Positions 33,099 through 42,975 of a stretch of 56,722 nt of DNA are shown here, piece by piece. The position numbers and the translations under genes were made by a program. Position 1 is the first letter of the stretch. Each line of letters starts with the position of its first letter. Origin of the DNA: Trueperaceae bacterium (GTDB lineage: Bacteria; Deinococcota; Deinococci; Deinococcales; Trueperaceae); contig JAGQHN010000021.1 in assembly GCA_020431825.1 (NCBI GenBank), forward strand, positions 1-56,722, read 5' to 3'. A model generated the notes under the pieces. That model had not been told where the DNA came from. It did not search any database and was given only the letters and a program-made list of their open reading frames with translations.

Positions 33099-34403
33099 TT
33101 AGTTAGTTTGGGCACTCTGGTAAGCGGCAAGGGCCTTTTTTGCCAGCATAGTTTGGTTAGCGTCTGCGCCAAGTACCAGCTCGAGCCCTACATGCTCTCC
33201 GTCTACTATCGGCAAACGGTCAATCTGCTGCTTATGGGTTAGAAACAGACTATCAAAATAGTCGGCGTCGCCCCAGTGTTTTTGATCTGCCAGTAAGTAA
33301 GTAGGTACGCCTTCTTCAGAGGCTTCTCTTATAAGAATATTCTCGTCAGCAAAGCCTAGAGCCAGCAACTCTTCTTTGTATAAATCCTCGAGGCCAGGGG
33401 TGCCGCTTCTATTGGTAATGAGCAAGGTCAGATCAGGTGCTTCTGCAAAGTTTTTGGCCTCGCCGCCAAAGGTTTCGGCTAAAAACTTATTAACCGCTAC
33501 CGGGTCATAGCTCAGATTGCTGCTTGTTTCAGAGAGAATAACGGGTAGCGTAGCGGTGCTCAATTTGATTTGGCCCAGTCTAGGTAAAAGTTCTTTTATC
33601 AGAGCTGGGCTGACATTGGTTTCAACATCTTCAAAAAAGACATCAATGATTTGCGGCAATTTGGTAACAGCTCGTACATTCATATCTTTCACCTTGACGA
33701 GTAAGGCATTGGCAAGGCGCTTCAGATTATCAAGCCGATCTAAATCTCCCCCAGAAGAATGTCTGAAGCGGATGAATTTGGCGGCATCTTCGCCGTTCAG
33801 ATAGGTCATGCCGGGTTCAAAGTGGATGTGTAAATCACCTGCGTTATCATCATAGTGCATGGGCTGAGGAATGTTAACTTCAACCCCGCCTAAGGCATCT
33901 ACCAAGTTGGCAAAAATTGTTGTGTCAATAATAGCGTAGTAATCAATTGGTAAACCTAAAATTTCCTCAACGCTTTGTTTTAAACCATCTACTTTTTTAT
34001 AGTAATACATGGCATTGATTTTGGTCTGCCACTGGGGAAGATAAATATCCCTTGGCAGGCCAATCATCGTGACATCATTACCTTTAATGTTCACGTACAA
34101 AATAGTGTCGGTATTGGTACCATCGGCATACTTTTTCCCGGAATATATCCAGCGGACAATCTGCCCATTTCTACCATAGACTGGGCTACTTTTCCCTTGC
34201 TCATACCAGATATCTTTGCCTGCGACCAGAAAGCTGGCATGAAACTCATCATCCTCTATGCCTAAAAGGTCGCGCTGCTCTTCGGTGAGCTGAGCTTTGG
34301 GTACATCACGATTAATCCAGAAACCAGCCAGGCCGAGAACCGCAATGATGATGCCTGCAAATTGTAGAAACCGGGCTCGTCTCAGGAGTCTATGTGAGTT
34401 CAC
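33099..34403 (-). CDS. LytR-CpsA-Psr family protein
   Basis: This 434-residue membrane-anchored protein has one N-terminal helix (about residues 12-32). The LCP catalytic domain (about 85-260) contains NTDTILYVNIKGNDVTMIGLPRDIYL, GGVEVNIPQPMHY and FIRFRHSSGGDLDRLDNLKRL, and a LytR_C-type domain lies near the C-terminus (DLTLLITNRSGTPGLED). LCP enzymes transfer polyprenyl-linked glycopolymers to peptidoglycan. I chose GTG 34403, which has GGGAG 5 bases upstream and overlaps the yqeK stop by 14 bases. The open frame up to 34613 runs inside yqeK and lacks family similarity. Confidence 0.9.
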   Translation of the reverse strand: MNSHRLLRRARFLQFAGIIIAVLGLAGFWINRDVPKAQLTEEQRDLLGIEDDEFHASFLVAGKDIWYEQGKSSPVYGRNGQIVRWIYSGKKYADGTNTDTILYVNIKGNDVTMIGLPRDIYLPQWQTKINAMYYYKKVDGLKQSVEEILGLPIDYYAIIDTTIFANLVDALGGVEVNIPQPMHYDDNAGDLHIHFEPGMTYLNGEDAAKFIRFRHSSGGDLDRLDNLKRLANALLVKVKDMNVRAVTKLPQIIDVFFEDVETNVSPALIKELLPRLGQIKLSTATLPVILSETSSNLSYDPVAVNKFLAETFGGEAKNFAEAPDLTLLITNRSGTPGLEDLYKEELLALGFADENILIREASEEGVPTYLLADQKHWGDADYFDSLFLTHKQQIDRLPIVDGEHVGLELVLGADANQTMLAKKALAAYQSAQTN

Positions 34404-34983
34404 AAATCTCCCTGTAGACACGCATGGTATTTGGATGGACGGGTTTACCTTTAGACTCGAGGTAGCGCACCTTGGAATCCACTGCCCTTTGATAGGCTCT
34501 AAACAGATTGTGCATAGCCAGTTCTCGAATGTCATTATTGACGCCGCGTCCGGGTTCTGAAACATCGGCAATATAAACAGCCATGCCAACCTTATTATTG
34601 TGGGATACGCCAAAGACGTGTCCTTCTATAGCATCAAGCACGCGTTCATCGGTAACACCCCAGCACTCTGCCAGTACGCGACCAGCTTTGCCATGAACCG
34701 ACAAAGGATGTTTTCGCTCGAGTTCTGTTTCAGGAGGGGCAAGCTCAAACATGCGTTCTGGGCTTAAGTCTCTGGCTGAGTCATGTAAAAGGGCAGCGAG
34801 AGAAGTTGCTCTAATCTCATCTTCACTAAAATTATTAGCTCTGGCAATAAGCTCAGCGAGGATAGTAACTCGCTCAATATGCTCAAAACGTTTTTCGGAA
34901 ACCATATGTTTAACTCGGTCACAGTAACTACTAATACTGCTTCTGCTACAAGGACTGTTAATCGGGAAAAGGGTTTTTTGCAA
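34390..34983 (-). CDS. yqeK: YqeK-type HD-domain Ap4A hydrolase
   Basis: This 197-residue HD-domain phosphohydrolase has metal-binding His35 (RFEHIERV), His67-Asp68 (LLHDSARD), a further His in HPLSVHG, a His in EGHVFG and an Asp in YIADVSEPGR. The family hydrolyses diadenosine tetraphosphate symmetrically. TTG 34983 has a strong GGAGAG site 6 bases upstream. The next ATG at 34905 would remove part of the first conserved helix, so the TTG is preferred. It overlaps the LCP gene. Confidence 0.88.
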   Translation of the reverse strand: MQKTLFPINSPCSRSSISSYCDRVKHMVSEKRFEHIERVTILAELIARANNFSEDEIRATSLAALLHDSARDLSPERMFELAPPETELERKHPLSVHGKAGRVLAECWGVTDERVLDAIEGHVFGVSHNNKVGMAVYIADVSEPGRGVNNDIRELAMHNLFRAYQRAVDSKVRYLESKGKPVHPNTMRVYREICELT

Positions 34984-35130
34984 GATGCTCTCCGAACTCT
35001 TAGTGCCAGAGTCTATGCCTACAAGCTCTAGCGAACTATAACCTAACCTACAAGCGCCTCAAGCGGTGTGACTTTGTTAAATCAACACCGGAGTCAGTGT
35101 ACTTCAGAATAATACAGCAATGTGTTAGGT

Positions 35131-36408
35131 TTATGACGACTCTTCTTTAGTTTTTTCTTCATCAAAGTATTCAAAGACAGCACCAGCGATAATGACATCA
35201 TCACCATCTTGCGCCCCTGCCTTTTTAAGAGCTTTGTAAACCCCTGCACCTTTAAAAAACCCCTGTAAGTAATTCACGGCATCGGGGTTTGCCGGGTCAA
35301 ATCTTGAAATCATAGCCTCGAGTTCAGTACCTGTTACAACCCAGGCTTCACCACTCAGGTCACGCTTGGCCCGAATAGGTTCAAATTCAACGCGCTTGCT
35401 GGTCCTGGCGAGAGGCTCGAGGGCGGTTTTTTCAGGCAGAAGGCTAAAGAGAACTTCTTTTAAGTGCTCAAGATTTTGTCCCTCTTCCGCAGAGACTGCA
35501 ATGACAGGCAAGCCAAAGCTGCTGAGTCCATCGCTGATTTCTTTGACCTCAGGCGCATTTGCCAGATCAATTTTATTGAGCACAATAAGGCTGCTGCGCT
35601 CGAGCAAAAGAGGATCATAAGCCTTTAATTCGTGCTGTAAAGATTTGAAGGTTTCAGCGGGCTCTTCAGCTATATCTAAAACATAAACCAGTAGCCTTGT
35701 TCTTGAGATGTGTCTTAAAAACTCGAGCCCCAGGCCTTTGCCCTTATGCGCATCTTCAATGATGCCGGGTATATCTGCCATCGTAAAGCGCTCGAGCCCT
35801 TGTTCTATCACACCCAGGTTCGGGCTAAGCGTAGTAAAAGGGTAAGAGGCAATTTCTGGTTTGGCATTGGATAGGGCGGCGAGCAGGCTTGATTTACCGG
35901 CATTTGGGTAGCCCACCAAGCCGACATCGGCGATCATGCGAAGCTCGAGCCTGAGATTTCGTTTTTCACCCTGCGTGCCGAGTTCGGCAAAACGCGGTGA
36001 CTGTCTGGTGGAACTGGCAAATGAGGCATTACCGCGGCCCCCAAGGCCGCCTTTTGCCAGCGTTTCGCGCTGACCAACTTGCAGCAAGTCAGCAACGACT
36101 TCACCCGTATCCATGTCGATGGCAGTGGTGCCCACGGGTACCTGGATGAGTAAGTCCTCACCGTCTTTACCCGCCTTGTTGCGGCCTTCGCCCTGATTTC
36201 CTGTGCCAGCTTTAAAAAGCCGTTTGCCAATAAGCCGATCAAGCGAGGTAATGTCATCAATGGCTTCGATAAAGACAGAGCCGCCCTTGCCCCCCTGGCC
36301 GCCATCGGGACCACCCTTAGGCATATATTTCAGGCGTAAAAAGGACATGCCACCATCGCCACCTTTACCGCCTTGGGCCACTATGTCTATAACGTCTCTA
36401 AAAGCCAT
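35131..36408 (-). CDS. obgE: GTPase Obg/CgtA
   Basis: This 425-residue GTPase has the glycine-rich Obg fold (residues 1-158, with [10 protein letters not shown] and GGQGGKGGS). Its G domain has G1 [15 protein letters not shown] and NKID, and a C-terminal OCT domain (about 345-420). Obg assists 50S assembly and stress signalling. It lies downstream of rplU-rpmA, the conserved order in many bacteria, but a rho-independent terminator separates it from rpmA. Its own start (ATG 36408) has a weak ribosome site. Confidence 0.96.
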   Translation of the reverse strand: MAFRDVIDIVAQGGKGGDGGMSFLRLKYMPKGGPDGGQGGKGGSVFIEAIDDITSLDRLIGKRLFKAGTGNQGEGRNKAGKDGEDLLIQVPVGTTAIDMDTGEVVADLLQVGQRETLAKGGLGGRGNASFASSTRQSPRFAELGTQGEKRNLRLELRMIADVGLVGYPNAGKSSLLAALSNAKPEIASYPFTTLSPNLGVIEQGLERFTMADIPGIIEDAHKGKGLGLEFLRHISRTRLLVYVLDIAEEPAETFKSLQHELKAYDPLLLERSSLIVLNKIDLANAPEVKEISDGLSSFGLPVIAVSAEEGQNLEHLKEVLFSLLPEKTALEPLARTSKRVEFEPIRAKRDLSGEAWVVTGTELEAMISRFDPANPDAVNYLQGFFKGAGVYKALKKAGAQDGDDVIIAGAVFEYFDEEKTKEESS

Positions 36409-36470
36409 ATTTAATTAGCTCAGCCTCGAGCCACTCCTTATCTAAATTGCCAACTACGATATGAATTGAC

Positions 36471-36504
36471 AAAAGAAAAAGCGCGAGCTTTAGACTGCCC
36501 GCGC
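36471..36504 (-). terminator. Rho-independent terminator after rpmA
   Basis: On the minus strand GCGCGGGC pairs with GCTCGCGC (8 bp with one G-T pair, 8-base loop) and is followed by TTTTTCTTTT. It starts 18 bases after the rpmA stop and about 60 bases before obg, so ribosomal-protein transcription is at least partly ended here. Confidence 0.85.
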
Positions 36505-36522
36505 CCTAATAAATGGTCAAAC

Positions 36523-36801
36523 TTAATCTGCTGAAATAGCAGAAGCGTCAGTTTCTTCAATGCTAATAAAGCGGCCTTTTGTACCTTTGTCATGGAAGCG
36601 AACAACACCATCACGCAGGGCAAAAAGGGTGAAATCTCTACCCTTGCCAACATTAAACCCAGGCTTGAATTTGGTGCCACGTTGACGAACCAGGATATTA
36701 CCAGCAAGGACTTCCTGACCATCAAAACGCTTAACGCCTAAACGCTTGGATTCGCTGTCACGACCGTTTTTTGAACTACCTACACCTTTTTTATGCGCCA
36801 T
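36523..36801 (-). CDS. rpmA: 50S ribosomal protein L27
   Basis: This 92-residue protein begins [26 protein letters not shown], with the conserved [18 protein letters not shown]27 reaches the peptidyl-transferase centre. The start ATG 36801 has AAGGAG 7 bases upstream and lies 11 bases after the rplU stop. No N-terminal prepeptide of the Firmicutes type is present. Confidence 0.98.
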   Translation of the reverse strand: MAHKKGVGSSKNGRDSESKRLGVKRFDGQEVLAGNILVRQRGTKFKPGFNVGKGRDFTLFALRDGVVRFHDKGTKGRFISIEETDASAISAD

Positions 36802-36812
36802 GATGAATCTCC

Positions 36813-37118
36813 TTAAGAAGCGATTTCGGTAATGCGCACAGCGGTATATTGCTGGCGATGACCTGTGCGGCGGCGATAATTAACTTTGGCTTTAAATTTA
36901 TTAATGTAGATTTTTTTGTCTTTGCCGTGCTCAACAACTTCAGCTTTAACACTGGCACCACTTACCAAAGGCGTACCGATTTTAGGATCGTCTCCGCCAA
37001 GCATAACGACGGGAAGTTCGACAGTATCACCAGGTTCAGCTTTTAAAAGCTCGAGCCTGACCACGTCACCTTCAGCTACGCGGTACTGCTTACCGCCACT
37101 TTGAATTACTGCAAACAT
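36813..37118 (-). CDS. rplU: 50S ribosomal protein L21
   Basis: This 101-residue protein begins [18 protein letters not shown] and has the conserved [19 protein letters not shown]-like C-terminal block. L21 binds 23S rRNA. The start ATG 37118 has GGAGGTAAGTAA directly upstream. A small inverted repeat (GACCCT/AGGGTC, 37131-37144) adjoins the ribosome site and could serve leader-based control. A promoter lies at 37201-37229. Confidence 0.97.
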   Translation of the reverse strand: MFAVIQSGGKQYRVAEGDVVRLELLKAEPGDTVELPVVMLGGDDPKIGTPLVSGASVKAEVVEHGKDKKIYINKFKAKVNYRRRTGHRQQYTAVRITEIAS

Positions 37119-37200
37119 TTACTTACCTCCGACCCTGAAGGGTCATAGTTTCATTAAAATAATGTGCAAAAGCAAATACTGGCTTGATAGCCAAATGGTA

Positions 37201-37229
37201 AGTATAGACGATTATATTTGAGGATGCAA
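37201..37229 (-). promoter_or_regulatory. Promoter of rplU-rpmA
   Basis: The minus strand shows TTGCAT (37224-37229), a 17-base spacer and TATACT (37201-37206), placing the transcription start near 37194 and giving a leader of about 75 bases. The match to a sigma-70-type promoter is good. Confidence 0.7.
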
Positions 37230-37256
37230 GTCTCAGACGAGCATAAACTTCAAAAC

Positions 37257-38861
37257 CTAGCTGGCGCTAAAGTAAGTTTCGGCCTGACTTATGTCATCTG
37301 ATTTCTGGCGATCTGACCAGCCAAGTTCCTGGGCCAGTAAGTTGGCGACAACTGGGACAGCTTTCCGGGTTGCCTCAGCATCTAAAAAGGCCAGCCGGGT
37401 ACGCCTTGCCAGAATATCAACCGAGCTTCGCGCGGCTTCATGACGGGCCGAATAGATAACTTCCGCAGTCAAATAAGCATGATTTTTCGCCAGTCTTTCA
37501 GAGTAGCCTAGTTTTACCAGTTCAGCGACTTTGGCTGCCTGATCGCCATAAGCACGGTTCAGGTAGCTGGCAGTATCAAGCTCGAGGCCATAGTCTTCTT
37601 GCAATTTTCCGGCACCATGAGGACTGAACTGCTTGCCGCCTACCAGTTTGAGGTGTTCTGTCAGACTGGTGTTATGAGCAAATTGACCAACTCTTTCGAC
37701 TTCGTCAACGGTGTCTAGCGCCATTTTGCGGTAGGTGGTCCACTTACCCCCGGCAATAGTGATAAGCCCTGAAGTGCTGGTATTAATTACATGGTCCCGG
37801 GAAAGCTTGGCTGTATCTGCGGCGCCAGGGTCAGAAACCAGAGGTCTGAGACCTGACCAGGCTGCCTTGACATCTTCTCTTGAAACTGGAATAGAGAAAT
37901 ACTTATGCACATGGCGCAGGATATAGGCGATTTCGTCTTCGGTGGCTTTGGGGTTCGCTTCTATACTTGCGGGGTTATCAGTAGTGCCAACCAGGGTATG
38001 GCCCAGCCAGGGCAGTAAAAAGAGCACACGACCATCTTCGGTTTCTGGAATGAGCAGGCCAGTTTCTGGGGGCGAGAAACGGCTATCCAGAATAATATGT
38101 GCACCGGAACTGGCACTAAGCATCGGGGTTGCACCTGGGTCATCCAGGTGGCGGATGGTGTCACTAAAGGGACCCGTCGCATTCACCAAAACTTTGGCTC
38201 TTATGCTAAAGCTGTCACCTGATAGCGTGTCTTTCACACTCGCGCCTGTCAGTTTTCCGCCTTGTTTATGGAGTTCAGTAACTTCGACATGATTGGCTAA
38301 AACTGCCCCTTGTTGAGCGGCAGTCAGGGCAATAGAGATGTTCATGCGGGCGTCGTCAAACTGACCATCATAGTAAATCACACCGCCCCGTAAACCTTCA
38401 GGGTTGAGCATGGGAAAGCGGTCGAGGGCTTCCTTGGCATCGACAAAACGGCTGGCGCGCAAGTTGGCTTTACCGGCAAGACCATCATAGAGTTTTAACC
38501 CGGTCATGTAATAAGGAACCTCGAGCCAGTTATAAAGCGGGGTCACCAGCGGTATGGGTTTGGCGAGATGCGGGGCAATATTAATCAGAACAGCCCGTTC
38601 TTTTAGGGCGTCTCGTACCAGATTGAACTGGCTACGGTCAAACTTTTTCACGGCTTGCTCGAGGTAACGCACCCCACCATGAATGAGTTTGGTGCTGCGG
38701 CTGCTGGTTCCTGCCGAAAAATCATCGCGCTCAACCAGAGCGACCTTGAGACCCCGAGTTGCTGCGTCCAGGGCTACGCCTGTTCCTGTTGCTCCGCCGC
38801 CAATAACCAGCACATCAAATGTTTCAGATTTAAGTTGCTCTAAATGCTCTTCGCGGTTCAT
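37257..38861 (-). CDS. glpD: Glycerol-3-phosphate dehydrogenase (FAD)
   Basis: This 534-residue flavoprotein has the FAD-binding motif VIGGGATGTGVALDAATRGL, FSAGTSSRSTKLIHGGVRYL near residue 50, PWLGHTLVGTTD in the middle and ITIAGGKWTTYRKMA at about 370, all classic for GlpD. It oxidises glycerol-3-phosphate to dihydroxyacetone phosphate and passes electrons to the quinone pool. Its ATG directly follows the glpK stop with no spacer (TAAATG), so it is coupled to the kinase. Confidence 0.95.
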   Translation of the reverse strand: MNREEHLEQLKSETFDVLVIGGGATGTGVALDAATRGLKVALVERDDFSAGTSSRSTKLIHGGVRYLEQAVKKFDRSQFNLVRDALKERAVLINIAPHLAKPIPLVTPLYNWLEVPYYMTGLKLYDGLAGKANLRASRFVDAKEALDRFPMLNPEGLRGGVIYYDGQFDDARMNISIALTAAQQGAVLANHVEVTELHKQGGKLTGASVKDTLSGDSFSIRAKVLVNATGPFSDTIRHLDDPGATPMLSASSGAHIILDSRFSPPETGLLIPETEDGRVLFLLPWLGHTLVGTTDNPASIEANPKATEDEIAYILRHVHKYFSIPVSREDVKAAWSGLRPLVSDPGAADTAKLSRDHVINTSTSGLITIAGGKWTTYRKMALDTVDEVERVGQFAHNTSLTEHLKLVGGKQFSPHGAGKLQEDYGLELDTASYLNRAYGDQAAKVAELVKLGYSERLAKNHAYLTAEVIYSARHEAARSSVDILARRTRLAFLDAEATRKAVPVVANLLAQELGWSDRQKSDDISQAETYFSAS

Positions 38862-40349
38862 TTAGTCCACCCAGGCTTTCGCACGGCTTAAGGCTTTTTG
38901 CCAGCCAGCTATAAGAGGTTCTCTATCACTACGCTTCATAGAGGGTTCAAAGCGTTTATCAACTTTCCACTGCTGGGCAATTTCTTCTTCTGATTGCCAG
39001 AAGCCTACTGCCAGTCCTGCCAGATAGGCTGCGCCCAGAGCTGTTGTTTCAGTGATTTGTGGTCTTACCACAGGTACGTCCAGCAGGTCGGCCTGAAATT
39101 GCATGAGCAGGTCATTACTCGAGGCCCCACCATCTACCCGCAGTTCTTGTAGAGGAAAGCCACTGTCTTTTTCCATGGCTTTTACCACGTCATAACTTTG
39201 ATAGGCGATGCTTTCAAGTGCGGCTCTGGCTATGTGCGCAGCACTGCTGCCCCTAGTTAAACCAGCAATCGTTCCACGAGCAAATTGATCCCAGTGCGGT
39301 GCGCCAAGACCAGCAAAGGCTGGCACCAGATAAACATCTCCGTTATCTGGAACGCTAAGAGCCAAGGCTTCTACTTCTTTAGAATGTTTAATAATGCCCA
39401 GGCCATCACGGAGCCACTGAACCACGGCCCCAGCGATAAACACACTGCCCTCTAAAGCATAAATGGTTTTATCTCGCTGCCAGGCAGTGGTGGTAAGTAA
39501 GTTGTTGGTTGAGGGGACGGCCTGGGTTCCGGTATTAAGTACCATAAAACAACCCGTGCCATAAGTATTTTTCCCCTGACCTTTGCTAAAACAGGTTTGC
39601 CCAAAGGTCGCCGCATGTTGATCGCCTGCGACCCCTGCTATGGGTATATGTGCTCCATAAAGCTGACCTGTGGTTTCACCAAAAATTTTAGAAGAGGACT
39701 TTACTTCGGGTAAGAGGCTTTTGGGAACACCTAAGAGCGTTAACAGTTCATCATCCCAGCGGCCCTCATGAATGTTAAAAAGCAGGGTACGACTGGCATT
39801 GGTAACATCGGTAGCATGAACTTGCCCTTCGGTCAGATTGTAAATAAGCCAGCTATCTACCGTGCCAAATGCCAGTTCACCCTTTTCAGCCCGTTCTCTT
39901 GCCCCTTCAACATGGTCAAGTAACCACTTGATTTTACTGCCAGAAAAATAGGCATCTAAAATGAGCCCCGTTTTTTCTTGAAAACTGGCAGCGTGACCAG
40001 CTTTTTTCAGCTCTTCAATAAAAGTAGCGGTGCGCCGGTCCTGCCAGACAATGGCATTGTGAATGGCTTTGCCAGTTTTTTTGTCCCAAATGAGTGTCGT
40101 TTCGCGCTGATTGGTTATGCCAATAGCTGCAATGTCTTTAGCATCAATATGTGCTTTGGCAATGACTTCTTGGGCAACGCCAAGTTGGCTAGACCAAATT
40201 TCCTCGGGGTCATGTTCAACCCAGCCGGGTTTAGGATAAATCTGTTCAAATTCTTTTTGGGCAAGTGCCAGGATTTTACCAGCCTGATCAAAGAGGATAG
40301 CCCTCGAGCTGGTCGTTCCCTGATCGAGTGCCAAGATTGCCTGTGCCAT
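38862..40349 (-). CDS. glpK: Glycerol kinase
   Basis: This 495-residue FGGY-family kinase starts with [15 protein letters not shown]. It has [10 protein letters not shown], a catalytic-region Asp in [13 protein letters not shown] and [12 protein letters not shown], and the C-terminal signature [21 protein letters not shown]. It phosphorylates glycerol. The start ATG 40349 has GGGAGG 5 bases upstream. No glycerol facilitator gene is beside it. The control region 40350-40524 carries a direct repeat. Confidence 0.96.
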   Translation of the reverse strand: MAQAILALDQGTTSSRAILFDQAGKILALAQKEFEQIYPKPGWVEHDPEEIWSSQLGVAQEVIAKAHIDAKDIAAIGITNQRETTLIWDKKTGKAIHNAIVWQDRRTATFIEELKKAGHAASFQEKTGLILDAYFSGSKIKWLLDHVEGARERAEKGELAFGTVDSWLIYNLTEGQVHATDVTNASRTLLFNIHEGRWDDELLTLLGVPKSLLPEVKSSSKIFGETTGQLYGAHIPIAGVAGDQHAATFGQTCFSKGQGKNTYGTGCFMVLNTGTQAVPSTNNLLTTTAWQRDKTIYALEGSVFIAGAVVQWLRDGLGIIKHSKEVEALALSVPDNGDVYLVPAFAGLGAPHWDQFARGTIAGLTRGSSAAHIARAALESIAYQSYDVVKAMEKDSGFPLQELRVDGGASSNDLLMQFQADLLDVPVVRPQITETTALGAAYLAGLAVGFWQSEEEIAQQWKVDKRFEPSMKRSDREPLIAGWQKALSRAKAWVD

Positions 40350-40440
40350 AGTGCCTCCCTATGCGGATGATAATTTTACTCTATGACAGGATAAGAGAGA
40401 AATCTGTAGTGCTGAGATAGTAGCAGTGCATACCTGCCAG

Positions 40441-40466
40441 GTTATAAGTACCGAGTTATAAGTACC
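40441..40466. repeat. Direct repeat upstream of glpK
   Basis: GTTATAAGTACC occurs at 40441-40452 and again at 40455-40466, a 14-base period, about 95 bases upstream of the glpK start. It may be an operator or simply a local duplication. Confidence 0.4.
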
Positions 40467-40524
40467 TAGTCCCGAGACTGACGTCAAACTTTTATAGCCA
40501 CTAACCACTTTTCACTTTCCTTTC

Positions 40525-41355
40525 CTAAATCCCCATCCCCCCAGTGACCTCGAGCGTATGCCCGGTGATATAGCTCGCCAGGGGTGACGCCATCATAAGG
40601 ATGCCTGCGGCAGCCTCTTCTGGTGTGCCGGGTCGGGCTAGTGGGATGGTTCTATCATTGCGGGCGTCAATGACTTTTTGCGGTATGCCCAGTTCGACTT
40701 TGGTGCCTGAGACCTCAATGACTTCGCCAGATTCTTTGGCCTGGGTAAGCCGCGTATCTATAAAGCCAAAGGCTACCGCGTTGCACCTGACGCCAAAGGC
40801 GCCCCATTCTTTGGCAATGGTTTTGGTTAAGCCGACAATGCCCATTTTGGCAAAGGCGTAGTTGGCCTGACCAAAGTTGCCATGTAGCCCACTGGTACTC
40901 GAGATATTTATGATGCAGCGGTTTTCTGGTGTTTTGCCAGACTCGAGGTCTGCTTTGGCAGCGTCACGCAAGTAGGGGGTAGCAGCGCGAATCATGCGAA
41001 AGGGAGTGGTTGCGTGGACGTTTAAAATAGCCTGCCACTGCTCATCGGTGATTTTGTGGATCATGCCGTCCCAGGTAAAGCCTGCGTTATTGACTAAAAC
41101 GTTGAGTTTTCCGTAAGCGTCTATGGTTTTGCCTAAAATGAGTTCGGGAAAGTCTGACGCAGTGACATCTCCGGTAACCATGATGGCTTCACCGCCTGCT
41201 TTTTTGATGCTTTCAACGACCACTTCAGCGGGTTCGGGGTTGAGGTCATTGACAACTACTTTGGCGCCTTGTGCGGCAAATTGCCTGGCAGCAGCAGCGC
41301 CAATACCTCTGCCTGAACCAGTGATAACGACGACCTGATTTTCAAATTGATTCAT
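40525..41355 (-). CDS. SDR-family oxidoreductase (FabG-like)
   Basis: This 276-residue SDR has TGSGRGIG (12-19), NNAG (89-92), serines at 152-153, Tyr166 and Lys170 (YAFAK) and the terminal GHTLEVTGGMGI. FabG-like proteins reduce 3-oxoacyl-ACP or related acyl-CoA substrates. It stands alone, divergent from serS, not beside other fatty-acid genes, so a specific role cannot be named. Residues 196-230 form a longer substrate loop than in FabG proper. Confidence 0.87.
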   Translation of the reverse strand: MNQFENQVVVITGSGRGIGAAAARQFAAQGAKVVVNDLNPEPAEVVVESIKKAGGEAIMVTGDVTASDFPELILGKTIDAYGKLNVLVNNAGFTWDGMIHKITDEQWQAILNVHATTPFRMIRAATPYLRDAAKADLESGKTPENRCIINISSTSGLHGNFGQANYAFAKMGIVGLTKTIAKEWGAFGVRCNAVAFGFIDTRLTQAKESGEVIEVSGTKVELGIPQKVIDARNDRTIPLARPGTPEEAAAGILMMASPLASYITGHTLEVTGGMGI

Positions 41356-41446
41356 AGCCTTAAGTCTATCTTAGATGCGTGACCTAAGTCAGTGTCTGGT
41401 TTTTGCTTTCCCAGAGCAGGAAAGTGCGGTACATTATTGGGCACTT

Positions 41447-42727
41447 ATGTTAGACATGAAACTTATCCGTGAAGAAACCGAACGAGTGCGTAAAGGCATT
41501 CGTGATAAACAGATGCCAGAAGCTGAGAAAAGCCTGAATCAATTGTTGATTCTGGATGAAGAATTCCGTCTTTTGCGCAGTGACCTCGAGGAAAAACAAG
41601 CCCTGCGCAATGCCAACAGCAAGAAGATCGGCGAACTCAAGCGCAAAGGCGAAAGTGCTGATGAAATTATGCGCGAAATGTCTACGCTGTCTGAAGAGGT
41701 AAAACGACTCGAGGAAAAAAGTCGCAGTCTCAGTCAGCATATGGACAGCCTCATGCTGGACATCCCAAATTTAGTGCATGAATCGGTGCCTTATGGTGAA
41801 AGTGAACATGATAATCAGGTCGTTAAAGAGCTTGGCGAAAAGCCCAGTTTCAGCTTTAAGCCCAAACCCCACTGGGACCTGGCAGTTGACAAAGGCTGGA
41901 TAGATTTTGAACGCGGCGTTAAAACCACCGGGGCAGGCTTTCCTATTTTTATAGGGGAAGGCTCGAGGCTGGTACGTGCGCTAAAAAATTATTTTCTTAA
42001 TACCCTGGCTGACAAAGGCTATATAGAAATTTCACCTCCTCTCATGGTGAACCCTACCAGTGCAATGGCAACCGGGCAATTGCCCGACAAAGAGGGCCAG
42101 ATGTACGAAGTCACCGACGGCTTTTTTCTGGTGCCCACTTCAGAGCTGGTACTTACGGGCATGCACCGCGATGAAATTTTAGATGCGGACATGTTACCAC
42201 TTAAGTACTGTGGCTTTAGCGCCTGTTTCCGCCGCGAGTCAGGCAGTTACGGTAAAGACGTGCGCGGCATAAACCGGGTACATCAGTTTGACAAGGTGGA
42301 AATGGTGCAATTTACGACACCCGAGGCCAGCTATGACGCCCTCGAGGAAATGACCGCCATTTCAGAAGGCATCCTTGAAGAACTTGGTTTACCTTATCGT
42401 CGCCTCTTTATGTGCACCGGAGATATTGGTTTTACCCAGGCGAAAAAATATGATCTTGAAGTCTGGAGTGCCGGGCAAGAAAGGTGGCTCGAGGTTTCTT
42501 CACTAAGTAACATCACTGATTTTCAGGCTCGTCGCCTTAAGACCCGTTACCGTGAAGGTGGCGCCGCTGGCAAAGGTAAACCCGAAATTGTGCATACCCT
42601 GAATGGCAGCGCGCTCGCTTTTCCCAGAACGATTGCTGCGATTCTGGAAAATAACCAGAATGAAGATGGCAGTGTGACCTTGCCCAAGGTTTTGCAGCCT
42701 TATTTTGGTAAAAGCACGATGGGCTAA
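41447..42727 (+). CDS. serS: Seryl-tRNA synthetase
   Basis: This 426-residue class II synthetase has the N-terminal antiparallel coiled-coil arm (about 25-110, starting KLIREETERVRKGIRDKQ). The catalytic domain follows, with TSELVLTGMHRDE, motif 2 in FRRESGSYGKDVRGINRVHQF and motif 3 with LNGSALAFPRTIAAILENNQ. ATG 41447 gives the family's usual N-terminus. The frame is open to 41375. No ribosome site precedes the ATG, but TACATT lies 11 bases upstream, so a very short or absent leader is possible. Confidence 0.96.
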   Translation: MLDMKLIREETERVRKGIRDKQMPEAEKSLNQLLILDEEFRLLRSDLEEKQALRNANSKKIGELKRKGESADEIMREMSTLSEEVKRLEEKSRSLSQHMDSLMLDIPNLVHESVPYGESEHDNQVVKELGEKPSFSFKPKPHWDLAVDKGWIDFERGVKTTGAGFPIFIGEGSRLVRALKNYFLNTLADKGYIEISPPLMVNPTSAMATGQLPDKEGQMYEVTDGFFLVPTSELVLTGMHRDEILDADMLPLKYCGFSACFRRESGSYGKDVRGINRVHQFDKVEMVQFTTPEASYDALEEMTAISEGILEELGLPYRRLFMCTGDIGFTQAKKYDLEVWSAGQERWLEVSSLSNITDFQARRLKTRYREGGAAGKGKPEIVHTLNGSALAFPRTIAAILENNQNEDGSVTLPKVLQPYFGKSTMG

Positions 42728-42780
42728 GCTTTAGTTAAAATAAATCGTACTTTCTTACCAGGGTGCATTAAAATAAACCT

Positions 42781-42975
42781 ATGTATAAACTCGAAATTAC
42801 TTTGCCAGATGATATTGCCAAAAAGCTTCAGGAAGCTGCAACGCAACTAAATATTAGCCCAGAAGAAATGGCTGCTGATAGCATCGCAGAAAAGCTCGAG
42901 CGTTATGCAGTCTATAAAAGTGTAGCTAAGCATGTTCTTAAAAAGAATAGTGAGCTATATAAGCGCCTAGCGTGA
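42781..42975 (+). CDS. Probable antitoxin of a Doc-type module
   Basis: This 64-residue protein starts with the beta-strand-like [41 protein letters not shown], a ribbon-helix-helix-like DNA-binding pattern, and has a basic C-terminal tail. Its TGA overlaps the GTG start of the Doc-like gene (GTGA). Such gene pairs encode an antitoxin that neutralises the toxin and represses the operon. The assignment to a specific antitoxin family is uncertain. Confidence 0.75.
   Translation: MYKLEITLPDDIAKKLQEAATQLNISPEEMAADSIAEKLERYAVYKSVAKHVLKKNSELYKRLA

Noticed and set aside
34404-34613. Longer LCP protein starting at 34613
   Set aside because: The extra 70 residues run inside yqeK and lack the usual anchor pattern. 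GTG 34403 has a well-spaced GGGAG.
34906-34983. Shorter YqeK starting at ATG 34905
   Set aside because: It would drop the first conserved helix before the RFEHIERV histidine, and TTG 34983 has GGAGAG at the right distance.
32305-40393. TATGACAGGATA present upstream of both the amidase and glpK
   Set aside because: A 12-base match is expected by chance several times in a window of this size, and the two genes share no function.
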